A stretch of DNA of 64,000 nucleotides from Clytia hemisphaerica (GCA_902728285.1 CACVBU010001172.1:186001-250000); one strand, 5' to 3'; counted from the first letter of the stretch, positions 31,949 through 46,251 are shown. Translations and numbers: made by a program. The notes: generated by a model not told the origin, from the letters alone.

Positions 31949-34339
31949 GTAAGAATTAAACTCGTAACCAAACCTCTTTTTTCGTTCGCTGTTTTATGAT
32001 TCTTGTATTGCTGGCACAGACCAGGAAATCTTGAATTATTTTCGTGACAATGACAAGATACGATACGATATTAAGGCTGGTCTCCACTTGCGCACGTTGC
32101 GATCGCACTTTTTCGAGAAAAGCTTCCACGCTGAAGCAATTCCATTTGTGCGATCTGACGTAACGGTTGAAAAAAGTTAAAATGTGTTCAACTTTTAAAA
32201 AGGATTGAAGCCAAAAGGTGCGATTGCAACGCGCGCAAGTGAAGACCGGCCTTGAGTCCTCGCAATGAGTAATGGGTCCTACATCTTTCGATGTAGGAAT
32301 TCCTCCTTTTTCAAGCAAGAATGCATAGCGCTGTCCAAACACCGCCGGTTCTGTTCACGCGAGACACAGATGCACATTTTTTTCTTTATAAGTAACTAGG
32401 TTGCTAAGCGCCTCGAGCTGTGAAATCAGCCATTTTTTACTACCTCCTAAAGGAAAAGCTTTTAAGATAATCTAACAATGACAAATGGTACCCCGTGACC
32501 CACATAAAATATGGTCAAAGCAAATTGTTACAGAAATTGAGCTAGAATGCTAGGCAACTTCAGTCCTGAGCCGAAAATTGGGGTTGCTTATAAAAAAATT
32601 GTGTAACATGATTCATAGTGATGCAACTCTAGCACATAACTCGCCCTGAGTGTAGAACGGGATGAGTACCACCACACACCACAATCACTCTTATATCAGA
32701 GTTATGGTACCCAATTCACCTCCTATGGTATGCGAAAGAAAAATTAACACTAATTTGCCATAAGTGGGAATCGAACTCAGACATCCCAGAGTGATGACGA
32801 CTACACCATTACGCGTTACAGCGAAGAAAGATTATATGCATGCCTATACATTATTTTGTGGTAACAGAAAATTCAACGATAAGGAGAATAAGGAGGCTCA
32901 TTCATGGTTTAGTTGGCCTAGTGAAGAAATATTTCAATACCTTCTTTTTTGACTTAACACCGTGTTTATTATTTCAAGCGTTATTTATATGAATATCTCC
33001 AAATTTTTAGTTGAATTTAATATCTTAGTATAAAAAATTAAGGCGGCCACAAAATTGTTCAGTGGTTGAAGGGGTTTTTGTATACTTATGCTGAAAAGTG
33101 ATTTAGTTTTCGAAATAATAGATTATCACAATCTAGTTTTAATGCTGTTTATATATGTTTAAAGTTTGTTTTATCCTATAAGCGTATGCGTATCTGTTTT
33201 TCTCATTGTTCTTTCAAAGCGAGAGTAGGATTAATCAAATCCTTTTCGGTCAGTTCTTTTGGGAACTAAAAGTTAGTACGTTTAAGTAAGTATAATTAAA
33301 AGTAGTATATAAGTAAGTAGTAAGAAATATTGTGGTAATAAACGCATGAATACTTGCTGCCGTGAACATCACAATTGAGCTTTCTCTAAAGATTTAACCT
33401 GCGAGGACGGACTATAAAATTTTATCGCGCATGTTTAAATCACATTACTATTCGAGAAGCACATATCTTCATCCAGAAGAATCGAAGATGAAAAGCACAT
33501 ATCCTTATGTTAAGCTTACGCAGATTATATCATTACACAATATCAGTGAAATGAGTTTCTTTCAAAAGAAAGCCTTTCGCAACTACACTTGGTAGTCCAA
33601 ATGTGCAACAGTCGAATTTTCAAATCTCTAACGTCACTTAAATCGATCCGTTATTAAAAAGATCTACATGCTATGTTCGGATACGACGACACCTTCAGTG
33701 AACTGCGATTTTAATACTTCAACCTTATCATTTTATTATTTTATACTTATTTCTATTTTGGATAAGGGTTCAGTGGCTTCTTGAAGTCCTTTGAATCCTG
33801 GGAGGTCCTAGCTAAGATTCATTTCATACGTATTAGTTCCACCAGAAGTAACTTATGGGGCACTTAAAAATCATTTGTGGTGTTAGTTTGGAGGGAAATG
33901 TCCATCTTTAGCAAATATTTTTTTCTCGTAGGAAAGAGTAAAATCGCTATCCTGTCATATCCACACAGTATAATTTTCATACACTGCGATGCTTACTATG
34001 TACGGTAAATGCTTGCCTCGTCCAATTTGATCCAATTGAGTTTTCCAAAACAAACTTATAAGCAATGACACAAGCATCTGTAACCAAAGACTGCACTGTG
34101 GCAACTACAAGAGTGTTCTTCTTTGATTGGCGTATGGCGCGCGCGCCAGCCAAGCATAAAAATCGCTAGCGAAAAAAAAAGAAACCGCGAGCTGTTCTTT
34201 TTTTAGAAATTTTATCTCCCTAATATCACGCCACTTCATTCTGCTCATTTCAAAATTTCAAAACATTCCGTCTCAAAAAAAAGTAATCAATGACTTTGTA
34301 ATCACAACAATCTTGACAAGCAGCAAGACTACAAAGAAA
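31949..34339. other. Presumed intron with one tRNA-like relic
   Basis: No further exon was found. A tRNA-like sequence lies at 32758-32821 on the minus strand. The minus-strand frame at 31956-32342 has no splice or domain support. Confidence 0.4.
32758..32821 (-). mobile_element. tRNA-like SINE head
   Basis: On the minus strand TAATGGTGTAGTCGTCATCA is an A-box half and GAGTTCGATTCCCACTTA a T-arm. No closed acceptor stem, so a SINE relic or tRNA pseudogene is more likely than a tRNA. Confidence 0.45.
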
Positions 34340-37300
34340 ATGGCGGAGTTTGAAGTTTATCTTCAAGGTGGATCTCCTTGGGGTTTTCGTCTTCAAGGTG
34401 GAAAAGAATTTAGGTTACCTTTAAAAATATCAAAAGTAAGTTTTGTTTATGCTTACATTCTAATTTGAACGAAGCTGCAAATTTGTCTGTGATTTCTCAA
34501 AAATTATATCAACATGTTTTTGTCATTTTTTCCATTTTTTTTTGTTTTGTTTTTGTCTCTGTTGTCTGAATATATGTTACCATTCTTATAGGTTCTACTC
34601 AGTTTGATATTTTTTTAACTTCAGCTAGCTTTATGTGAAAGTTATTTGTTAAATATTGTAAAAAAATTACGTACATTTATAGTATAAATCCATGTCTCAC
34701 AACAAAAAGGGACAACCCTCTGAGCTGCCGATGTGATCACATGCCGACAGTCCAGGTGCTGTTGTCCAGTTTCAGAAAGTACCGTGAGTGGTCCTAAATA
34801 GACCTTTTTTCAAAGAGGCCACCCTGTTGAATAATTATGTAGTCCAGCAGAAAAACAATGATAAAACCATGCATAATTATTACAATATGCACGATACAGT
34901 AATTATGCATGGCTCTATCATTGTTTCTATGGCTGGACTACATTATTATTCAACAGGACGTCCTCTTTGAAAAAAGGTCTATCAGACAGCGCTGCCTAAA
35001 CCCGATGGGGTCTTTCAAAGATACAAACTAAAATAAAAACAAACCTCCTGTGACGCAACAAAGATTCCAAAGTGTCAACTAAACTGAGAGATTTGATACA
35101 TTGAACCACAATTTTAAGAAACCAAATAACAATAATTGCTTCTTATACAAAACATAATTTTTTATTACGATATGTACAACATCATAAATGACAACAACAG
35201 TAACAGTATCATAAAAAGTAATTATTTTTACAATTCGCACTTTTTAAAATTACATTAATTGACAATTGACATCTTCACATATAGAAATCTTGTTAGATGT
35301 TTTGTTTGGAGAGTTCTGGGAATAGTTTATCGTTCAACGTGGAGAGGGAATGTTTGTAAACATAGAATCTTTTTCATAACAGTTATTTGGGGGGTCGGAA
35401 TTAGGCAGGGCTGCCGGATTTAGGACCACCACTCACGGTACTCTCAAAATGCACTGGATATATTGTCTGGTGTAAGATACTTGGTCCAAGGAACACCAGA
35501 CATCAGAACACTTGTCCAGTGTCCAAAAAAAATTGTCTGGCGTAAAAATCTATCTATATATTTAAGTAACATTAGGCCCCAAGGCCCATTCTCGTTACAA
35601 AAGGTATTTTGTGTGTCCACAGCTTCTCATCAACCAGGGTCTTACAGGAGGCAGCTATCTAATTTAATACAAGATGGGTTGGTTTATCACGGAGTTATGT
35701 GTCTTCTGTATAGTGTTGCAGAAAATAGCAGAAAAGATGTTAGAGGTGCTCATGATGACTGATAATTTTTCTTAATTTTCTGATTATTATTTTGAGTTGG
35801 GAAGTCATAAAATTGTCAGAATTTTATCCAATTCAAAAAAAACTTTCCAATTTTTTATCGACATCGGGTGGGGGTGTCCAACTACATACCGTGAAGGGTA
35901 ACTTGGATCAGTGGAGGGAAACTTGAATAGCCATCAAATGACTGACCAATCAAAGCAGCAAAATTTCAAAACAATTGAACTACGCAGCTCCGTTCACAGC
36001 TCTACTTAACCATTCTTGTTTTGATTTTAACTTTGTATTTTAATGACTAGCTAGGTCATTCAAGTTACCCGACTTCAAGATATTACCGATAAAAAATAAG
36101 TATATGGATGAAAATCTTTTCAGCCAATTTCTTTCTGATTTCGCCCACAAACTCCACTGAAAGCATCATGCAATTTCACTTGCTTTCACCTTTGCACACA
36201 AATTCGCAACTTTAAAGGGGAACTAAACATTTTTTGAGGTCATGCTTTTTTTGTCTCCAAGAACTACACAACACAGTATAACTTCGAAAAAGTATAATTT
36301 CCACTCTCAATGTCTTTCCTATTTTGTATAAAACCTTCTTTAAAAAACTTATAATTTGTTTAAAATGAACCCCCACTTTACACATGTTTGTGACGTCATA
36401 TCGTTCATATTTTCTATGAATTTTGTGTATGTTCATCAACTTTAAAGCTTCATATTTCGTGAACAAGAAATAATAGGAAGATAGTAAAATCATTTTTGAT
36501 TTCAGGAAGGATTCAATGTTACATATACTAAATTTGGGGTTTTCAGCTTATTCCAATAAAAAGTTCAATTTTTTCAAGCGACTCTAAAATCATTTTCACT
36601 CGCTTGTTTTCGAAAGTTCAAACATAGTTTTACTCCGCTCAAAAATGGCATTTTAATGAATTCTGTCTCTTGGTTATACCATTTGTGGATAAAAAGTTAT
36701 TGCTATACTAAAAAAGTTAAAAGTTCTCTATCAACTAAAAGTAAGAGCTTTTCCAATTACTTTCTGAACGTGTTTACGTCAAACAGATGGCTCGACCTAT
36801 TCCCCTAACAAAATACGCATTGCTTTAAGAAGATTAGATTTTCTGTAAACATAAATGGCTATATCTTTTGATAGAGAAGTTTTCAGAGAAAAATATTTTC
36901 AGAGGTCATTCCTTTGAAGTATGTGATGTGATTTAGGTATTTTCAAAAAAATGTTTAGTTCCCCTTTAAAAGTATATACAGTTTTTAATTAGCTTTGATA
37001 AAAAAACTCTTTTTTCATTGACCAGCGCGCAGCCTTTTCCTTCAAAATGTTGTGTCTTTTTAACTTTTTTTATTAACAATATCAATGCGGGTATGAACAA
37101 ACTCAATGTTGGTTTAAAATAGACAAAAATTCAACGATGACGGGTGGGAAGGCGAAATCAATGTGATGGCGGACATGATTTGAGAAAATTGTGTTTTCGA
37201 AGAGTTAAAAGTTTGTTTTGAAATATTTTGGCTGATAAGAGCAAGGGGGAAGGGGTCTGAAGCTTATCGGCTCAATGCTGATAAAAGTTTTTTATCAAGG

Positions 37301-40300
37301 ACCCCTTAAATCGTTCGTTTCATTATTTTACAGAAGAATTCAATTTGTCATAAGAACAAATATACTGCATTTCAAAAAAGAGGGGATTGAAGTGATAAAA
37401 ATGATCTTTCTTTAGAAAAAATAGCAAAATTGTTTTATTACTGGTTAACCACCAACCAAATCAAATAAAAGCTTGTAAAAATTCCATCTCATCCCGACAT
37501 AATTGAATTACACTGGTGTTCCTTACATAAGACCAAAGTGAGGTAAGGCAGTCTACAGTCTCCTCATTGATGAGGTCATTTTTTCCATGGTGGTGTCAAA
37601 ATCATATTAAATTGACCAAAGAGCTGATCAAAACAAATTGAATGCAAGTTTATAATTACAATTTTCCTGTTATATCTTTGTATTTCCTTAGATTATGTTC
37701 AAAATTTAAATCGGCAAATTGAAATTTGATGGAGTTTTGATGTTCTCTAATTATTTAATTTTGTTGCTGCAGTTTATTTGGCCACCTTGTTTCATTTGAA
37801 GTTTGAATGTGTAATGAGAATTTATTCAAATTTTGAAACATTATTTAAAGATTGATGTCATGGAAAGACAAACAATTTGATATACCATCATGCTAAAAGG
37901 AAAGTAATATCCTAATGTCCTACAGTATTGATAATTCTGATTGGTAAAGTAGCTATTGAAGATGCTGAAAACCCCTTTGTTTTGATAGTTTACATTTTGA
38001 TAATTTTGGAAAGCTTTTTTCCCTTTTGTATATAATAACCAATACTTAGCTTTGAGATGTTTTTTAAATCTAAAAAATATTTTTCTCAATTATGTAACAG
38101 ATAATCTAAAATCTTGATAAGATTTCAAAAGAGAAATATTTTTAATTCCAGAAGTTGGTTTTGCTAAAAAGGTCATAAAACCACATTGTTATATTTAAAA
38201 GAATAGGCTTCATTTCGGTAATGGTCACATCATCCTAAACCTCAATAGATTTGATTATAAGGATTAATTTGTGCACTTGATTGCCTATTTTCCCTATTGA
38301 CTTGTTTTAAACATCTATTAAAACCACTTCTATTTCCTAAACTGTTTGTTTTTTAGTAGCCATTATAACACGATTGACGTTGTGAGGATTAGTTTACTGA
38401 CTTGTTTGGTGGCCAAAGCAAATTTTAGAGCATTGAAAACATTCGTTGAATTGGAATTTCAGGAGTTCCAAAACCAATTTTTAGCCAATGATTTTTAGCT
38501 CATGATATATTTATCTTGATATAGATCTTTATCTAGTGTGTGTTTTAAAGTAGTCTGTGCAAATGTAAACAAAAAGAAATATATTTGCATGCATGAGATT
38601 TGCATATAGTGATCTTCCTAAATTATATGCTCTTTTGATTTTTTTTGTGTTTTGAAAATAAACAATTTTAACATGGAATTTGTAAAAGCTTGATAATGTT
38701 TGTTTATGCAATGAAAGTATTAGCTTGCCTGTTTAAAACATTGTGTTTGATATCAAGGAGATAATCTTATCAGAGATTTCATATAGGGAAACTCGTCAAA
38801 TGATTTCCCATCGTAACATTATCACTCTCAAATGAAACTGTTGAAAGATAAGGGGTTTTTGAAATTAGACACTTTGAACATTTTGAGCTCCTTACTTCTT
38901 TTTTTTTTATTTTGTAGTTCTCGAAAGGTTTCACATTTTTATAATATATAAAAAAGCAATTGACTGGAAACTACTAGTCTTTTCATACAATAACACCCTA
39001 TAATGAGTAAGTCTCTTTTCACACTGTGAATAGCCCTGTCATTCGACATTTTCCTTGGCAAGCTTTTAAGAGGCTGGTTTAAAGTGGTGTTCTTTTATGT
39101 AATAAGGGTAATCAGGAAAAAAGATTAACTACATGTTTGACAAATTTTTGCTGGTGACCTATATCAAAAGGAAATTCCATAAATATTTTGTATGATTGAA
39201 ATTCTTTTAGTCTATTTTGAAATTCTTTTCATAATTTTAATGTTGTTCTTTATATTAGAACATATATTGCAAGGAGATCAGTATTGTACTATTGATAACT
39301 CAGTTTATGATGATGTCCTCGTGTACTGTAACAGGAAGCAAAATCCTCTGGTGTACTTGAATACTAAAAAAAAGTATTTGTCAACTTTCTTCTGCACAAA
39401 CTTCCTTTAACTAAAATATGGTATCAAAGTATATCAATTTTTCCAGATTTTTCCGCTCTGGATTCAATGTTCATATACGAAAAAAATTAATTGAAGCCTC
39501 CAAACTCTAAAAGAAGACAAATAAACATTGAAGAGAAGACTGCAAAACTCTCCACTCAAATTTATCCATCTACTATGTAAATCAATTTTATTTTCCAAGG
39601 AAGTTTAAAACAACAAGAAGCCCGTGGGGCGTGAAGGCCCAGCAACTTGAAATTATGAATATGTAGGCAGAAGAAGAGGCTAGCCTTGATGAGGTTGAAA
39701 ACTAAAATCACTGAGGAAGTTAGACTGTTATAGAACGGTGTTGAAATTAACAAAATTGGTCATGACATTTTCATAAATTCAGTAAAATGTTTATTGTAAG
39801 GACTAATTACCGAAAGGTATATCACCGTCTATCAAGAGTTATGAAATTGAAAAAAACAAGGCGCTGTTATCGCAAAAACTTTTGGCGAACCGAACCACAA
39901 ACTACAAACCACAGACACTTGTATTTGAAAGGCCCTTTTCGCTACGTTGGGCCAACAAAACAGTTCCTTAATTTGAAACCCTTGAAAAAGACTAGTGTGA
40001 TTTTCCAATAGGGATAAAAGTACTCTATGGGTTAGCACCCAGTGGCTGTACCCCCACCTGTATGGCTGCAACGGCTGCGAATTAGTAGATAAGGTTCGAT
40101 AATACACCTTTTCTTGCGCTTAACTCTGAGCGAAAAGGGAACAGGTTCTAGTTTACTAGGATTGATTGATATTAAACGTCTGAGGTGGTTGTAATTGACA
40201 TTGTACAGACACAACACAGACAAAGATATTTGACGTCACTCGACCCAGTCAAACTCTACTTGATCCTTTTATGTTAGAGTTGATGCATATAGGCATATTA

Positions 40301-41047
40301 TATGCATATTGCACAATCAAAGTGTTGGTCAGCATTACAAACCAGAGTTCCAATAATCTTTAATACAACTGTACAGAAAAATATTAATATATTCAAAAGG
40401 TTCACTTAAAAAAAGTAAGAAGATAGATCTGAGAATATTTTAATTAAAAACTCCTAAAATACATTGATTATTTTTTATATTCATAGGTTGAACCAGGTGG
40501 GAAAGCAGCTATTGGCGGAATAAGAGTTGGTGATCATGTTGCTGAAATTAATGAAAATAGCACTGATGGCATGTACCATACTGAAGCACTTACGACTGTT
40601 AAAAGAGCACAATATTCACTATCCTTAGTTTTAAAGAGGTATGATGAAGCTAGCTACTTTCATGTAAATGATTTGTTTTTTGCGTTCATCAACAAAAATT
40701 ATAATGAGTGAACACTATCTAAGTTTGTAAAATGCCATATGTTTTTCAACCTTATCAACCCTACTCTGCTTTTAGGCCTGAAGAATCAGAAGATCCAACT
40801 GGACACACTATACAATCCGTCAGTCTTGCACCTGAAGATAATCAAACTAGAGTCTCTCTAACAATTGGAACCAAATCTGCACCATCATCCCCACGTAGCA
40901 ATAGGCGGACATACAATCGCTCATTTGATTCTACAGATGCAAGCACTGAGCCAAAGAGGAATGCAAATGTGCCAACAGGTCAAGCGTACATGCAAAAACT
41001 TGTTGGCAGTTTAAATGACCTTGATGATGATGTTGATGACAGAATGG
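34340..41047 (+). CDS. PDZ-domain protein of ALP/Enigma (PDZ-LIM) type, N-terminal exons
   Basis: Exons 34340-34435, 40487-40638 and 40776-41047 with phases 0, 2 and 1 at their ends; 173 residues so far. The start ATG (AAAATGG context) is at the first PDZ residue, as in PDLIM/ZASP proteins. Residues 1-83 form one PDZ domain: carboxylate-binding loop SPWGFRLQGGKEF, then KISKVEPGGKAAIGG, RVGDHVAEINENSTDGM, and the end strand YSLSLVLKR. The closest families by eye are ALP/Enigma/ZASP, which bind alpha-actinin at Z-discs and stress fibres. Residues 84-173 are Ser/Pro- and acid-rich without a known domain (SAPSSPRSNRRTYNRS; LNDLDDDVDD). The last exon ends in phase 1 and can join the acceptors at 51394 or 52203, so it may be the N terminus of the SoHo protein downstream. 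No LIM domain lies in the window. Confidence 0.8.
34778..35442. mobile_element. Inverted-repeat element carrying a nested MITE
   Basis: AGTACCGTGAGTGGTCCTAA is mirrored by TTAGGACCACCACTCACGGT (35420 side). A weaker match (GTCCAGT/ACTGGA) extends the repeats to about 34764 and 35457. The nested element is at 34799-34981. It lies in the first PDZ intron. Confidence 0.6.
34799..34981. mobile_element. Palindromic MITE with TAGACCTTTTTTCAAAGAGG ends
   Basis: Near-perfect 183-bp inverted repeat; the arms meet near 34890 at CAATATGCACGATACAG. Inserted beside the left end of the 34778 element. Confidence 0.8.
36211..36970. mobile_element. 760-bp element with TTTAAAGGGGAACTAAACAT ends
   Basis: TTTAAAGGGGAACTAAACAT and ATGTTTAGTTCCCCTTTAAA are exact inverted ends. 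The interior is AT-rich; the 93-codon minus frame in it has no recognisable domain. Probably a non-autonomous DNA transposon in the PDZ intron. Confidence 0.75.
36971..40486. other. PDZ intron, right part, no exon found
   Basis: AT-rich and poor in recognisable repeats. Nothing coding is supported on either strand. Confidence 0.45.
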
Positions 41048-42426
41048 GTATGAACATTACAATTTTTTTTGTCTAAATTTTGTGTGACTCTCCATGCGAT
41101 TTTAAGTACCTGAAAATTAGGTTGGTCATAAAACGTCCTTTTACTGGCTGGTTTTGGATTATTCAAAATTCTTTTGAAAAATTTGTTTTTAAGAAATAAA
41201 AAATGGTCTGTTGACATGAGCTGTTTTGATGTCATTCCTATTACCACACAATAGGACCGGTAAAGGAATTGCTCAAAACTGGTCAAAATTTTAGGAAGTG
41301 TGAAAGCTGATGTAATATGTGGTTGAAATTCGAAAGTTTCTTGCTACTAGACCACCCTTAATGATATAGCAAGACCAGCCCAATTGTTAGGCACTTGAAA
41401 TCACTTGGAGTCACATACAGTACTTCTTCTGTTTGGTGAAAGTCCCTTTAGGAAAACACTAGTTTATGACGTTTATGGTCACTAGAGCATAGTCTGGACA
41501 TTGGGTTGTTTGAGTTTCCCTTAGACTATTAGTTCAATTAGTAAGAGTTATTACCCATGGTAAACTTTCTGCAAAACATTGTTTGACCTTGTAAAGGTTT
41601 AAAAAGTTAAAAATAGTTTAAATCAGATTTATCAACTTTTGCAATATAGATACATTGTATTTGGCGGAAGAATAGAAGAAGTTAAATATTTGATTATTCG
41701 AGCTATTCATTTTGGGGAGAGATATTTAAATATTTCATCAACCATATGTAAAATCTAACTTTTTTTGAATTTTTCATCTGCCATTGTTTTTTGAGTTATT
41801 TTATCAATGAAGTTATGAGTGGCATGCTCTTTTTCATTTTTCACGTTTTCTTCTTCTTTTTCTTTTTTTCATGTTTCTTTTCACTCTTCCTACTTTGTTC
41901 AAAATATTAAATAATTATTTTAACTTTTCGTGATAAAGATAGAACACTATTTAGAGGGTGAAAAAGAAAAGAAAAGGTTCTTTCTAAAAAGAAGAATAAC
42001 ATGTTTTTTTCACACTTTTCATGATTCTTCATGTTTTCATTCATAAGTTTGATAGATTTGTTTTATGAAAATGTTCTAAAAAGTTTTGTGAAATTCCTTG
42101 AAATTTGGAGCAGTGTGGAGTATTTTGGTGAACTTTTTTTGAGAATTTGAAAGATTTTGTAACTTTCGATTTTGGAAGAAGTTTTTAAATGGAAGATTTC
42201 ATTGGTTTTATATGGTTGATTTGAAATTTTGTGAAAATGAGATTGTACCAAACGATCAATAAAGGTAATATAATTTCTTTGTTTTGTTTTGAAGTAGTGA
42301 CAACTCACAATGCCATTCACATGGCCCTTTTATTCCTGACTCAATTGAAAATTTCCATTGCACATTGAATCGTGAGCTCAAAGTTTTATGATGGAGAGAT
42401 AGAGATGAAACAAATTTTTAACCAAA

Positions 42427-42672
42427 TACACGTTTTATAAGAACAAACTTAATAGGTACATGAAGGCTTCGATGGCCGAAAAATTATGAAAAAGTTTATA
42501 ATAAAACATTTTAAGGCTTTGCGGACTTTAAAACACTATTCTCTTAGGAAATTGCATAAAAATACTCATAAAATGGTGAACATATCAGAGAACATTCTTA
42601 GGCTTAAAACTGAAAAGTTCGAGAACATCCACATGCTTTAAAATTTTTGGATGTTCTTATAAAAAAGCGTGT
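42427..42672. mobile_element. TACACG-family MITE
   Basis: TACACGTTTTATAAGAACAA and TTCTTATAAAAAAGCGTGT ends; internal GAAGGCTTCGATGGCC and ACATTTTAAGGCTTTG match the 30635 copy. Confidence 0.7.
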
Positions 42673-45433
42673 TTATGTCAGTATACGTCTCGAATTAACC
42701 TTATACCCATATCTTCATCATAACAGTAAGTTAATCAATTTGATAAGCAAAGTTCTTACCTTATTGATCTTTTCTCTACTAGGAGCATTGATATCAAGTC
42801 CTAAATTTTCAAGAGCTTTTCAGTCAGTTAAATACTTAGTAACGTAACCCAAATTATCGATGTGATTGAAGCTAAGAAAGAAATTTGAAACCTGCACTGT
42901 ATACAAATCAAGCTGTTGGCTAGAAATACCATGTATATCCCTTGAACTACAAAGCTTTACCAAACTTGACTAAGTGTTGTTGATATTACTCACGTCTCCT
43001 TCACGTCTCCTTGAGTTTCGAAGCTGAAACGAAAATAAATAATCAGTGTTTTATTTTGAAGTTGCTATTTTACATGAGTGATGCTTGCTTGTGACACCTA
43101 TTCGTATTGCATATTGTGGTGTTCATTTGAAAGGTGTTATGGTATAGATAGAGATAGAGAAATACAGAGTTTTAGATATTCGTTTTGAATTTAATGGTTA
43201 TAAGATAAAGTGTTTCTCTATTCAAAGTTTACCATAGCGTCAGAGGAAGCGTTTTGATATTAACAGGTGTCATCTGGTATCAGCAGCGATGGTCATCCAT
43301 GGTTTAACCAAGATGGCTTCCAACGCTTGTCACACATTGTCTCAATTTAACTTTACTCGCTCTTATATAAATAGAAACTGCAAAGCAAGTGAAGTAAAAT
43401 TGAAAGTTTTTTAACAAAGGTAGTAGACAAATAGCAGTGAGGCTTTTTTTTAAGATTTCATGCCATACATTCAAAATCTCTCTACCTGTCTTCCTGTGCT
43501 AAGGGTTCCTTATTGAGTCGAACATAATTGGCTTTCAAAGGGTATAGACTCACAGTGTTTCTTATTTGAATTCATTGTAGAATAAAAACTCTGTAAGCTT
43601 TTGAATTTGCCATTTTTGTTAATGCATTAAATGCTTGAAATGGTATTAGAAATGATACGTTATATATAGGATAGCCATAGATATTTACATATTAAAATAT
43701 TTTTTTTTTACTTCTTGACTGTTGAGTTGTATAAAATGGTTATGAGAGCAAGGTTCCTGTGTTTGTGCTTTTATGAGTTTTGGTGAGCAGTGTTATTGAT
43801 ATGGTATTTGGTGTCTTTGGTAATTGGTTAGCAGAATATTACAGTACGGGCTTTTTGAAGAGCTATTATGATCTACCTTGAAACTTGACGGTTTTTAGGT
43901 TTTATGATAACACGTTTCGAAAATCAATCAATTTTAAATTTGGACCCAATAACTTAATTTTTCTGACATCTCCTGAATCAATTTTCACTCGAAACAACAA
44001 TAAGTCAAAATCTTCAACCACAAAGGATTCCTAGATGTGATCTAGATTTCAAACTTGACGATTTGTGTATGGCTTTTGATAACGTTTTGGGAATCGATCA
44101 AATTTGAACACATGACTCGATTGGTCGAACTGATCGAACTTTAATTAAACGCTCGATGAAATTTGATCTCAAGTTCGATCAATTCGATTAGAAAATTGGT
44201 TTGATCAGCTCGACTAATAATGGTTGAGCCCAACATTAACTTATTGGCTTTAACAGTTTTAGTAAGTAGACGGAAACTCACCCTGAATCAATTTTTAACT
44301 ACAATTTGAAACCTCAGAATTGAAACAATCCTTGTTGGTCCTTCCTATTGACCTTTCATAAAGGTGTATATTATGATAATTCTTAAGAAATTCTTTTATG
44401 AAGCATCGTTATGGAATGTGCCTAACTTTTATAAATTTGCGTCTATTCAATCTTTGACAAGAGCATGAAAATAAAGTCAATCGAACTCTAAAATAAAGAC
44501 TGGAATGGATCTGTTTTTGGATAGAATTATCGTGCAACTCCAGTGACCATTTTGAGACTAAATAAGGACGTTCGAAAATATATTTAGAATGTCACGAAGA
44601 CTGAACACTATATTTCTTTCAAACAATTAAATCACCACTCAAACGGTTATTTATTTCATGTGGGGTGGAGACTACCTTTAGAGGTGACCCTTCCAATCTT
44701 GATTTTAGAGATCAGTGAAAAGAACCTAACAAACGAATGCTAACGAACTGAACCTTCAAAAGAATCATTTCTCTTTATAATTTCTAAATTTAGTGTTGAA
44801 TTTCTTTTCAAGGAGTATTTTATTTAGTATGTATTGGTTTCAATTCAATTTTCAATCGATGATGAGGTGTTTTGAAATAGATTTTTTGTCTGTTATAATT
44901 TTTTTCATGGTATAGGTGTTGTCTGTATGACTGACTGTCTAAATCAATTTTTTCTAAATTTAACAAAAATTTTGTGGCAATTCTTTTTGTACTTCTTATA
45001 AGTTCTTTGATTATTTTCCCATCGATATTTTGCCCTGGGGCTCGAGTTTAGCGTTTGGCTTATCAGCAGAAATTGAAATGTTAAAAGTTTTATAAAAGTT
45101 ATGAAATCTTTTTGGAAAGAAAAATCGAAATTCTAATGTTTTACATGTTTTTTTACATTTTCAAGCTTTTTATTGTTTCTGGATTTTCACTTTTAATAAC
45201 TCGACATTATCAAGTTCTGCTCTCTTTTTATAGTAAGCCTTTTGAAAAGTCTGGTGTAATACCGTTAATAAGATTCTTTTAGGAATGCAACATGAAGTGT
45301 GGAAATCGCATTAAAAGTCTTTTTCTCATGATACTTGTTTGATTTGCATGTTATTTTTTCTTTGTGAAAGTATCTTACAAGATTTTACTTGTTGTGGTGC
45401 GTGGCATTGGTTGCATGTTTGTGGGCTTTTGAA

Positions 45434-45598
45434 TACACTTTTTCTCTTTGATAAGAACAATTTTCTAAGAACAACGAGGCTCAAAATCGCCAAAAAATAA
45501 GAACAATTTAAGAACAATGCTGACCCTGGAATTACTCAATTTTAAACAATTTAGAGGTTAAAGTAGTAAAAATTGGGTATAAAGACTAAAAAAGTGTA
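45434..45598. mobile_element. TACAC-family MITE, short diverged copy
   Basis: TACACTTTTTCTCTTTGATA to CTAAAAAAGTGTA, with the interior CGAGGCTCAAAATCGCCAAA shared with the fragment near 20290. Confidence 0.5.
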
Positions 45599-46138
45599 TC
45601 TCATTCGGGCATATAGCTTTTTGGGATTCTTGCTACTTTTATCTTTATTTTATTTTGTGGATGAATTCTTTTCAAGAAAAGATTTTTGAACTTGAGGTCA
45701 AAAAACATATCCATGATAATGTCTCATGGTCTATGTCTATGTTTTGAATCTTTTGCATCTTATCGGACAACTGTATGACCATTTGGTGAATGTTGACTTG
45801 CTTTTTTTAGGATTTCTGAGTTGTTTTTAGGGGTGTTTTTATCTTCGTCGTAATCAAGATGAGCCTCAATTGGAACTTTTTTTCTTTTCCATACATTAAT
45901 TTATCAGGGTCAAGTGTGACTATGAATAAACTTTTCTGAGTAATTTTTATTCTTCTCCAAGCAGTTTCTTATTACAAGACCACCACCACAAAAATATATA
46001 TCCTTTTTACTTTTAAATACGATGAAGAAACGTTTCTCTCTAAATAATGATTCAAAATCAAATTATTATTCTTCGCTTTACTCACACCTTTTTAGATTTC
46101 GTAAAGAAGTCTTAGCTTTATTTTTGGTATTTAGGCTA

Positions 46139-46251
46139 TTACCCGTTTTTTTATAAGAACAAACTATGTAAGAACATTTTTAGGCTTAAAACTCAAAAAG
46201 TTAAGAACGTCCGAAGGATTCCAAAATTTTGGATATTCTTATAAAAACGTT
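46139..46251. mobile_element. TACACG-family MITE, internally deleted copy
   Basis: ACCCGTTTTTTTATAAGAAC to GATATTCTTATAAAAACGTT, only about 110 bp; interior AAACTCAAAAAGTTAAGAAC. Confidence 0.55.

Noticed and set aside
31956-32342. 128-codon minus-strand frame
   Set aside because: Composition is not protein-like, there is no domain or splice support, and it overlaps the donor side of the MIKSLKL exon on the other strand.
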